Assembly: GCA_031282905.1 (NCBI GenBank)
Contig: JAITCV010000131.1
Location: forward strand, 1-13,173
Direction of reading: 5' to 3'
Length of the DNA stretch: 13,173 nt
Source: Azoarcus sp.
GTDB taxonomy: Bacteria; Pseudomonadota; Gammaproteobacteria; Burkholderiales; Rhodocyclaceae
Below the pieces are notes generated by a model, which ran no database searches, had not been told where the DNA came from, and saw nothing but the letters and a program-made list of their open reading frames with translations. Below, piece by piece: positions 6,945 to 13,173 of the stretch. Every line of letters begins with the position of its first letter. Within the stretch, counting starts at the first letter, position 1. The position numbers were made by a program, and so were the translations under genes.

Positions 6945-6950
6945 TACAAT
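6945..6950 (+). promoter_or_regulatory. Possible -10 box for the double uvrA
   Basis: TACAAT, 30 bases before the uvrA ATG, would give a leader of roughly 23 bases. The expected -35 position falls inside the heptamer repeat and is a poor match (about 6922-6927, GTCTTC). No LexA-type CTGT-N8-ACAG box was found in the 238-base divergent region shared with the sulfate-binding gene. Confidence 0.35.
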
Positions 6951-6979
6951 GCGCTTCCCCCTCCCTGTTCCGCCCCATC

Positions 6980-9900
6980 ATGTCTACTCCTTCCCGCGAC
7001 GCTGGCTACATCCACATACGTGGCGCGACCCAGAACAACTTGCGCAACCTGTCGCTGGATTTGCCCTTGAACCGTTTGACCGTGGTGACCGGCGTCTCCG
7101 GTTCGGGCAAATCCTCGCTGGTGTTCGACACGCTCTACGCCGAGGGGCAGCGCCGTTACATCGAGACTTTTTCGCCCTACGCGCGCCAGTTCCTCGATCG
7201 CATGGATAAACCCAGGGTCGAGAAGATCGAAGGCGTGCCTCCGGCGATCGCCATCGACCAGACCGCCCAGATTCGCGGTTCGCGCTCTACCGTCGGCACC
7301 ATGACCGAGCTGGCCGACCATTTCAAATTGCTCTATGCGCGCGCGGCCCGCCTGTATTGCCAACGCTGCGGCAAACCCGTGCGGCGCGATACCCCGGCTT
7401 CCATCGCCGCCGACCTTGCCCGCCGCGCCCAGGCCGCGGGCGATCCGCGGCTGGTGATTTGCTTTCCGTTGCCGGTGCCCAAAAATTTTTCCATCGAGGA
7501 AATCACCCAATTGCTCGCCGCCCAGGGGTACACCCGCATCCAGGCGGATGAGGGCGACACGTTGCTGGTGGTACAGGATCGTTTCCGTCTGTCATCGGTC
7601 GAACCGGCGCGGCTGGCCGAGGCGCTGGAGGCTGCCCTGCAGCGCGGCCATGGTCGTCTTGATGTCTACGCGGGCGAGGATGAGGTGTGGCGTTATTCCG
7701 AAGGCTTGCACTGCGCCGATTGCGATATCCAGTACAGTGATCCCACGCCGGGTCTGTTCTCGTTCAATTCGGCGATCGGCGCCTGCGAGACTTGCCGGGG
7801 TTTCGGGCGGGTGATCGGGGTCGATTTTTCCCTGGTGGTGCCGGACGAATCGAAAACGCTCGCCGCGGGCGCGGTCAAACCGTGGCAGACACGCAGCTTC
7901 CATGAATGCCAGGACGATCTGATGCGGATGGCGCCGAAATACGGCGTGGCGACCGATATTCCTTTTCGCGACCTGCCGCCCGAACATCGGCGCTGGGTGC
8001 TCGAAGGCGACGATAAATGGAAAAGCTGGTCGTCATCCTGGCCGCGCCATTGGTATGGTGTGCGCCACTTCTTCGACTGGCTGGAGAGCAAGGCTTACAA
8101 GATGCATATCCGGGTGCTGCTGTCGCATTACCGCAGCTACACCGAATGTCCGGCTTGTCATGGCGCGCGGCTGAAACCTCAGGCGCTGCTGTGGCGGCTG
8201 CCGCTCGCCGACGATGACGACAGAGGGCTGGCGATCAACGAATTGATGGCGTTGCCGGTCGACAAGATCCGCGCCCGCCTGTCCAGCCTGTCCGGAGCCG
8301 ATGAGGCGAGCGTGCTGATCCTGGACGAGATTCGCGCCCGCCTCGATTACCTGAGTGATGTCGGTCTCGGCTACCTGACCCTCGACCGCCAGTCGCGCAC
8401 CCTCTCCGGTGGCGAGGTGCAGCGCATCAATCTCACCACCGCGCTGGGCACTTCGCTGGTCAACACGTTGTTCGTGCTCGACGAACCTTCGATTGGCCTG
8501 CATCCGCGAGACATCGGACGCATCCTCGGGGTGATGACCCGCCTGCGCGACGCCGGCAATACCTTGGTCGTGGTCGAACATGATCCCCAGGTGATGCTTG
8601 CCGCCGACGAATTGCTGGAAATCGGCCCCGGCCCCGGCGAGCGCGGCGGCCAACTCGTCGCCCGCGGCGCGCCGGTGGCGATCATGCGCGACGCCGCCTC
8701 GGTAACCGGCCCCTGGCTCGCCGGGAAAAAACAGATCGCCGGGGTGAGAAGCGCGCGCGCGGTCACGGCGGCCACGCCCCGGCTGCGCCTGGTGGGCGCG
8801 GCGGAACACAATTTGCGCGCCATGACCGTGGCTTTTCCACTCCAGCGTCTCGTCTGCCTCACCGGCGTGTCGGGTTCGGGTAAATCGACCTTGATCCAGG
8901 ATGTGCTTTATCCCGCGCTGGCGCGCCATTTCGGCCAATCGCTGGAACAGGCGGCGGGCAGGTTCGAATCGGTCGATGGCCTTGAGCATCTGCGGGGCGT
9001 GGTGATGGTCGATCAGTCGCCAATCGGCAAAAGCTCACGTTCCAATCCAGTGAGCTACATCGGCGCCTGGGATGCGATCCGTCAGCTTTTTGCCGCGTTA
9101 CCAGAAGCGAAACAGCGCGGCTACAGCCCAGGCACCTTCAGCTTCAACGCCGGTCATGGGCGCTGCCCGACCTGCTCCGGCTCGGGTTTCGAGCATGTCG
9201 AGATGCAGTTTCTCTCCGATGTCTGGCTGCGCTGCCCGGACTGCGACGGCAAACGCTACCGCCCGGAAGTGCTCGAATTGCGCTGGCAGGAAAAATCCGT
9301 TGCCGATGTGCTGGAGCTGACCGTCTCCGAGGCGCTCGGCTTTTTCGCTGGCCAGCCCAAAGTGCTGGCCGCGCTCGCGCCGCTCGCCGAAGTCGGACTT
9401 GATTACTTGCGCCTTGGCCAGCCGGTACCCACGCTCTCCGGCGGCGAAGCGCAGCGGCTGAAACTGGCCGGTCATCTCGCCGAAGCCTCGGGCAAGGTCA
9501 AAGGACAGAAAGCAAAAGCCAGAGGACAGAAACAGAATGGCGAGGATGGCGACACACCCGGTCTACTCTTTCTGTTCGACGAACCGACGACCGGCCTGCA
9601 CTTCGAGGATGTCGCCACCTTGCTGCGGGCCTTCGACCGCCTCATCGCCGCAGGGCATTCGCTGATCGTCATCGAGCACAACCTGGATGTCATTACCGCC
9701 GCCGATTGGGTGATCGACCTCGGCCCCGAAGGCGGCGAACAAGGCGGCGAACTGGTGGCCGAGGGCACGCCGCGGGAACTGGGCGGACATGCCGCCTCCC
9801 ACACCGGCGCGGCCTTGCGCGACCATGCCGCCACCCTGGCGCGCATCCGCGAACAAGCCCGGCGGCCGATGGTCGCCGAAGCGCGGGCGCAATACCGGGC

Positions 9901-12598
9901 GAGCGCGCCGGCCATCGAAATCTTCCATGCCCGCGAGCACAACCTGAAGAACATCAGCGCACGCATTCCGCGCGACCGTTTCACCGTGGTCACCGGTTTG
10001 TCGGGATCGGGCAAATCGACGCTGGCTTTCGACATCATCTTTGGCGAGGGCCAGCGCCGTTATCTCGAATCGCTCAATGCCTATGCTCGCCAGTTCGTGC
10101 AACCGGCGCGGCGGCCCGACGTCGACCGCCTGGCCGGCATTCCACCGACGGTGGCAATCGAGCAGCGCGCCAGCCGCGGCGGCTACAAAAGCACGGTGGC
10201 GACCCTGACCGAAATCCAGCCTTTCCTGCGTCTGCTCTACGTCAAGCTCGGTACCCAGTTTTGTCCGCATTGCCAAGTGGAAGTCAGGCCACAGAGCTTC
10301 GAGGCCATCGTCGCCCAACTCATGCACGACTATCGCCAGGCATCCATCGAAGTGCTGGCGCCGTTGGTGATCAATCGCAAAGGGCTCTACAACGAACTCG
10401 CCAAATGGGCCAAGGGCAAGGGCTACACACAATTGCGGGTCGATGGCGACTATCTGCCCACCGCGAAATGGCCCCGGCTCGACCGCTACCGCGAACACAA
10501 CATCGAACTGCCTCTGGGCATGGTGGTAGTCAATCCCGAGCGCGAAACCCTGTTGCGCGACTTCGTGCGCGACGCGCTCGACCACGGCAAGGGCGTGCTC
10601 CAGGTGCTGGCGCTGGGCACGCCGGGCGCCCGCCCGGTCACCTTTTCCACCCTGCGCGCCTGCCCGCAATGCGGCGCCAGTTTTCCCGAGCCGGACCCCC
10701 GGCTGCTGTCCTACAACACACGGCACGGCTGGTGCCCGGCCTGCTACGGCACCGGACTGAAGACGACGACGGCACAGATCGAAGACCCCGATCAACTCGA
10801 TCTTGGCAAGGTCGACGAATGGGTGCGGCGCGACGAAACCTGCCCAGTGTGCGAAGGCGCAAGGCTCAACCCGGTGGCCAGGGCGCTGCGTTTCCGCGAA
10901 CTCGGGCTGCATGAACTGGCAACCCTGTCGGTCGAAAACGCCGCCGCGTTTTTTGCCCGCCTGACGCTCGACGCGCGCGAGACCGACATTGCCCGCGATC
11001 TGATCACGGAAATTCGCGCCCGTCTCGATTTCCTCCAGCGCGTCGGCCTCGGCTATCTCGCCCTCGACCGCGCCGCGCCGACACTGTCGGGCGGCGAAGC
11101 GCAACGCATCCGCCTTGCCGCCCAACTCGGCTCCAACCTGCGCGGCGTATGCTACGTGCTCGACGAACCGACCATCGGCCTGCATCCGCGCGACAATCGT
11201 TTGCTGCTCGATACCCTGACCGCCCTGCGCGACCGGGGCAATACCCTGGTGGTGGTCGAACATGACGAAGAGACCATCCGTCGCGCCGACTACCTCATCG
11301 ACCTCGGCCCCGGCGCGGGCACGCGGGGCGGCGAGGTCGTAGCCGAAGGCGATCTCGCCGCCCTCCTCGCCGCGCCCGCATCGGTCACCGGCGCCAGTCT
11401 GCGCGCGCCGCGTCCGCATCCGTGGGCGCCGCGCCAGCCCGTGGACGCGAATCATCCGGCGCTCACCGTCGTGGGCGCGAAACTGCACAATCTGAAGGAA
11501 ATCACGGCGCGAGTGCCGCTTGCCCGCCTCACCGTGGTCACCGGGGTATCCGGTTCGGGCAAGTCGACGCTGGCCCGCGACGTCATCCACGCCAATTTGC
11601 GCGCGCTGCTCGGCGACCCCGAAGCCGCGCGCGCGCGGCGGCGGGGAACAAGCGGACGGGTGGAACACAACATCGCCAGCCATGCGCCCCTCATCGGCTG
11701 CCGCGCGCTTGATGGCTGGGCGCGGCTTGGGCGGGTGCTGGAAGTCGACCAAACCCCGATTGGCAAAACCCCGCGCTCCTGCCCGGCGACCTACGTCGGG
11801 TTCTGGGATGCCATCCGCAAGCTCTTTGCCGATACGCCCGATGCCCGCGGACGAGGCTTTTCGGCCTCGCGTTTTTCCTTCAACACCGGCGCCGGACGTT
11901 GCCCGGTCTGCGAAGGCGCGGGGCAAATCACGGTGGAGATGAATTTCCTGCCCGACGTCAAGACGCCATGCGAAGCCTGCGGTGGCGCGCGTTTCAACGC
12001 CGAAACCCTGGCAGTGCTCTGGCGCGGCCAATCGGTGGCCGCGGTGCTGGCGATGGCGGTAGACGAAGCGGTGGAATTCTTCGCCGCCCATCCGGGAATC
12101 GCCCACCCGTTGCGCCTGTTACAGGAAGTCGGCCTCGGCTATCTGACCCTGGGCCAACCCAGCCCGACGCTCTCCGGCGGCGAAGCGCAACGCATCAAAC
12201 TGGTGACGGAGCTTGCCAAGGTACGTCCGCGTCCGGACGATGCCGCCAGCGGCCTGCCGCTGCCGCCCGACCGCCATACGCTCTATGTGCTCGACGAACC
12301 CACGGTCGGCCTGCACATGGCCGATGTGGAAAAGCTGATTCGCGTACTCCATCGCTTGACCGCGGCTGGGCACACGGTGCTGGTGATCGAGCACGACCTC
12401 GACGTCATCGCCGAAGCCGACTGGCTGATCGACCTCGGGCCGGAGGGCGGCGACCAGGGCGGATACGTGGTGGTCGAAGGCCCGCCCGAAAAGGCGATGG
12501 CAACATCCGGCTCGCACACGGGCCGTCATCTGCTGGAGTTTTCCGCTTCCCGCGCCAGCGGGCAGATGTCGGAAAACCGGGGACAGGGGACGGGTTAG
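6980..12598 (+). CDS. uvrA: Double-length UvrA: two fused excinuclease ABC subunit A units with four ATPase modules
   Basis: A 1872-residue protein made of two UvrA units (about 1-975 and 978-1872; E. coli UvrA has 940). UvrA recognises DNA damage and loads UvrB in nucleotide excision repair. Walker A motifs G(V/L)SGSGKS lie at residues 38, 629, 1006 and 1522. LSGGE signatures lie near 475, 819, 1369 and 1731, and Walker B aspartates at 501, 867, 1395 and 1772; all four sets are intact. Unit 1 has a zinc module Cys245/248-Cys269/272 and a 117-residue gap to Cys390/393. Unit 2 has Cys1228/1231-Cys1252/1255 but only 32 residues to Cys1288, so most of the insertion-domain region is missing. Both units keep a C-terminal zinc hook (CPTC...CPDC and CPVC...CEAC). 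Residues about 839-858 are a repeat-derived hydrophilic insert. The ATG at 6980 gives the normal UvrA N-terminus but has no clear ribosome-binding site. A separate normal uvrA probably exists elsewhere in the genome; that cannot be seen here. Confidence 0.93.
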   Translation: MSTPSRDAGYIHIRGATQNNLRNLSLDLPLNRLTVVTGVSGSGKSSLVFDTLYAEGQRRYIETFSPYARQFLDRMDKPRVEKIEGVPPAIAIDQTAQIRGSRSTVGTMTELADHFKLLYARAARLYCQRCGKPVRRDTPASIAADLARRAQAAGDPRLVICFPLPVPKNFSIEEITQLLAAQGYTRIQADEGDTLLVVQDRFRLSSVEPARLAEALEAALQRGHGRLDVYAGEDEVWRYSEGLHCADCDIQYSDPTPGLFSFNSAIGACETCRGFGRVIGVDFSLVVPDESKTLAAGAVKPWQTRSFHECQDDLMRMAPKYGVATDIPFRDLPPEHRRWVLEGDDKWKSWSSSWPRHWYGVRHFFDWLESKAYKMHIRVLLSHYRSYTECPACHGARLKPQALLWRLPLADDDDRGLAINELMALPVDKIRARLSSLSGADEASVLILDEIRARLDYLSDVGLGYLTLDRQSRTLSGGEVQRINLTTALGTSLVNTLFVLDEPSIGLHPRDIGRILGVMTRLRDAGNTLVVVEHDPQVMLAADELLEIGPGPGERGGQLVARGAPVAIMRDAASVTGPWLAGKKQIAGVRSARAVTAATPRLRLVGAAEHNLRAMTVAFPLQRLVCLTGVSGSGKSTLIQDVLYPALARHFGQSLEQAAGRFESVDGLEHLRGVVMVDQSPIGKSSRSNPVSYIGAWDAIRQLFAALPEAKQRGYSPGTFSFNAGHGRCPTCSGSGFEHVEMQFLSDVWLRCPDCDGKRYRPEVLELRWQEKSVADVLELTVSEALGFFAGQPKVLAALAPLAEVGLDYLRLGQPVPTLSGGEAQRLKLAGHLAEASGKVKGQKAKARGQKQNGEDGDTPGLLFLFDEPTTGLHFEDVATLLRAFDRLIAAGHSLIVIEHNLDVITAADWVIDLGPEGGEQGGELVAEGTPRELGGHAASHTGAALRDHAATLARIREQARRPMVAEARAQYRASAPAIEIFHAREHNLKNISARIPRDRFTVVTGLSGSGKSTLAFDIIFGEGQRRYLESLNAYARQFVQPARRPDVDRLAGIPPTVAIEQRASRGGYKSTVATLTEIQPFLRLLYVKLGTQFCPHCQVEVRPQSFEAIVAQLMHDYRQASIEVLAPLVINRKGLYNELAKWAKGKGYTQLRVDGDYLPTAKWPRLDRYREHNIELPLGMVVVNPERETLLRDFVRDALDHGKGVLQVLALGTPGARPVTFSTLRACPQCGASFPEPDPRLLSYNTRHGWCPACYGTGLKTTTAQIEDPDQLDLGKVDEWVRRDETCPVCEGARLNPVARALRFRELGLHELATLSVENAAAFFARLTLDARETDIARDLITEIRARLDFLQRVGLGYLALDRAAPTLSGGEAQRIRLAAQLGSNLRGVCYVLDEPTIGLHPRDNRLLLDTLTALRDRGNTLVVVEHDEETIRRADYLIDLGPGAGTRGGEVVAEGDLAALLAAPASVTGASLRAPRPHPWAPRQPVDANHPALTVVGAKLHNLKEITARVPLARLTVVTGVSGSGKSTLARDVIHANLRALLGDPEAARARRRGTSGRVEHNIASHAPLIGCRALDGWARLGRVLEVDQTPIGKTPRSCPATYVGFWDAIRKLFADTPDARGRGFSASRFSFNTGAGRCPVCEGAGQITVEMNFLPDVKTPCEACGGARFNAETLAVLWRGQSVAAVLAMAVDEAVEFFAAHPGIAHPLRLLQEVGLGYLTLGQPSPTLSGGEAQRIKLVTELAKVRPRPDDAASGLPLPPDRHTLYVLDEPTVGLHMADVEKLIRVLHRLTAAGHTVLVIEHDLDVIAEADWLIDLGPEGGDQGGYVVVEGPPEKAMATSGSHTGRHLLEFSASRASGQMSENRGQGTG
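9503..9537. repeat. Heptamer repeat inside uvrA coding a Gln/Lys-rich linker
   Basis: Seven-base units GGACAGA, AAGCAAA, AGCCAGA, GGACAGA, AACAGAA in exact phase. The two identical GGACAGA copies are 21 bases apart, which keeps the reading frame. They encode the GQKAKARGQKQ segment between the signature and Walker B of the second ATPase module. The base composition is visibly more A-rich than the surrounding gene. Confidence 0.75.
12579..12592. repeat. Two heptamers at the 3' end of uvrA
   Basis: GGGGACA followed by GGGGACG, in phase, encode the last residues of the protein (ENRGQGTG). They resemble the GGACAGA units at 9503-9537. They seem to have extended the C-terminus beyond the normal UvrA end near HLLEF. 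Confidence 0.55.
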
Positions 12599-12747
12599 AC
12601 CTGGTCGTGCAGTTCCAGGGGCACCCGGCGGCCATATCCTTTTTCTTCCACGGAGTCGATGAATCGCCGCTCCATGATCCGAACAAGTTGGCCCGGCGGG
12701 AATCGGCAGGGCAATTGCACACGCAAACGCCGTAAATCTCTGCCCAT
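12595..12747 (-). CDS. Small hypothetical protein (50 aa) convergent with uvrA
   Basis: I do not recognise this protein. It is 50 residues, strongly basic in the first half (MGRDLRRLRVQLPCRF), then PPGQLVRIMERRFIDSVEEKG and GRRVPLELHDQV. The sequence is balanced and protein-like, with a probable short helix at VRIMERRFIDSVEEK; there is no membrane segment or signal peptide. Its TAA (12597-12595) overlaps the uvrA TAG (12596-12598) on the other strand, a tight convergent arrangement often seen with true genes. The ATG at 12747 has AGGG immediately before it, not at proper spacing. An in-frame GTG at 12768 would add seven residues (VNDFSVG). The ahcY promoter lies divergently upstream. It could still be a chance ORF. 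Confidence 0.5.
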   Translation of the reverse strand: MGRDLRRLRVQLPCRFPPGQLVRIMERRFIDSVEEKGYGRRVPLELHDQV

Positions 12748-12802
12748 CCCTACCGAAAAGTCGTTCACAAACAAGCAGTTATGCCAAGGCCCCTACCGGC
12801 AA

Positions 12803-12831
12803 TTGAGCCATGAAAGACTTGCCCGTATAAT
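12803..12831 (+). promoter_or_regulatory. Sigma70-type promoter of ahcY
   Basis: TTGAGC (12803-12808) and a perfect TATAAT (12826-12831) are separated by 17 bases. Transcription should begin around 12837-12840, a few bases before the riboswitch aptamer at 12841. The -35 matches four of six consensus bases. Confidence 0.85.
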
Positions 12832-12840
12832 TCGCCCCTT

Positions 12841-12924
12841 CTCCGAGGAGCGTTGCGAGATTTCTCATCCCAGGCTCGGAGGCCGCCGTCGGCCGCAAAC
12901 CGGTGGCACGGATCAACGGCGCTC
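12841..12924 (+). promoter_or_regulatory. S-adenosylhomocysteine (SAH) riboswitch upstream of ahcY
   Basis: The aptamer matches the SAH riboswitch core: CCGAGGAGCG(T)TGCGA, then CAGGCTCGG, then AACGGCGCTCGC. Stem P1 forms between CTCCGAG (12841-12847) and CTCGGAG (12875-12881). The pseudoknot forms between GAGCGTTG (12848-12855) and CGGCGCTC (12917-12924), all eight pairs Watson-Crick or G-T. P2 is a short hairpin of GAGA and TCTC at about 12857-12866. A GC-rich hairpin-prone stretch (GGCCGCCGTCGGCC, about 12881-12894) lies between P1 and the pseudoknot strand. Known SAH riboswitches bind SAH over SAM and raise expression of SAH-recycling genes; the ahcY start lies 92 bases after the pseudoknot. 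The intervening stretch probably controls ribosome access or termination; I saw no clear T-run terminator. Confidence 0.94.
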
Positions 12925-13016
12925 GCCCCGATAACCCTTTGCCGGACACGGGGCGGCGGATGTTCACGTTTCCCCATCGCCTCCAGCCTCGGCCATCGCC
13001 TCGAAGGAATTCCGCC

Positions 13017-13173
13017 ATGACCGCTCCCCACGATCACGTCGTCACCGACCTCGCCCTCGCCGAATGGGGCCGGAAAGAAATCGCCATTGCCGAAACCGAA
13101 ATGCCCGGTCTGATGGCAATCCGCGAAGAATATGCCCAAAGCAAACCCCTGACGGGCGCGCGCATCACCGGTT
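13017..13173 (+). CDS. ahcY: S-adenosylhomocysteine hydrolase AhcY, N-terminal part (continues past the right edge)
   Basis: AhcY is the cytosolic NAD+-dependent enzyme that splits S-adenosylhomocysteine into adenosine and homocysteine, relieving product inhibition of methyltransferases in the activated methyl cycle. The visible 52 codons include VTDLALAEWGRKEIAIAETE, MPGLMAIREEYA and KPLTGARITG, which match the conserved AhcY N-terminus (D.sLA.wGrkei..AE.EMPGLm..R......PLkGaRI.G). AAGGA at 13004-13008, 8 bases before the ATG, supports the start. Control by the SAH riboswitch directly upstream confirms the identity independently. The catalytic and NAD-binding regions lie outside the window. 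Confidence 0.95.
   Translation, partial: MTAPHDHVVTDLALAEWGRKEIAIAETEMPGLMAIREEYAQSKPLTGARITG

Noticed and set aside
6647..6979. A 111-residue N-terminal extension of the double UvrA, since the frame is open upstream.
   Set aside because: It would overlap the sulfate-binding gene start and read through the heptamer array. The normal UvrA N-terminus begins at the ATG at 6980.
9563..12106. Very long minus-strand frame (847 codons) opposite uvrA.
   Set aside because: It is antisense to conserved UvrA motifs. Long shadow frames are expected where GC-rich codon bias removes stops on the opposite strand.

Overview
The window is GC-rich, tightly packed proteobacterial DNA, most likely from a betaproteobacterium (Rhodocyclales/Nitrosomonadales/Burkholderiales-like). 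This rests on a PhaM-type granule protein, a class I PHA synthase, an rpoE-rseA pair, a double-length UvrA and an SAH riboswitch in front of ahcY. No tRNA, rRNA, CRISPR array, insertion sequence or phage gene was seen. The species cannot be fixed from the sequence alone.

Layout. (1) 1-1038, minus strand: the envelope-stress sigma factor rpoE followed by its anti-sigma gene rseA, which runs off the left edge. (2) 1039-1373: a 335-base divergent intergenic region. (3) 1374-2600, plus: a ParA/MinD-like ATPase and a PhaM-type polyhydroxyalkanoate (PHA) granule protein, closed by a strong intrinsic terminator. (4) 2601-5510, plus: a VOC-fold protein, the class I PHA synthase phaC with a complete Cys-Asp-His triad, and a PIN-domain protein overlapping the phaC stop. 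(5) 5722-6735, minus: a periplasmic sulfate-binding protein convergent with the PIN gene. (6) 6980-12598, plus: a 1872-residue protein made of two complete UvrA units head to tail, with four ATPase modules. (7) 12595-12747, minus: an unrecognised 50-residue ORF whose stop codon overlaps the uvrA stop. (8) 12803-13173, plus: a sigma70-like promoter, an S-adenosylhomocysteine riboswitch, and the first 52 codons of ahcY.

How the genes fit together. The ParA-like gene, phaM and phaC form a PHA neighbourhood. PhaM proteins are known to activate the synthase and link granules to the nucleoid. A ParA-type ATPase beside phaM therefore suggests a granule positioning or partition system, by analogy with ParA-type positioning of other cargos; this is inference. 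The SAH riboswitch and ahcY form a known self-regulating unit: SAH accumulation turns on the enzyme that removes it. The tandem UvrA keeps all four Walker A, signature and Walker B motifs, but its second copy has lost most of the region that forms the insertion domain in ordinary UvrA, which suggests a division of labour between the halves.

Degenerate 7-base repeats (GGACAGA-like and its complement) lie upstream of uvrA, inside uvrA where they add a hydrophilic linker, and at the very end of uvrA. A weaker pair lies beyond the sulfate-binding gene. They look like a dispersed heptamer repeat that has repeatedly entered this locus.
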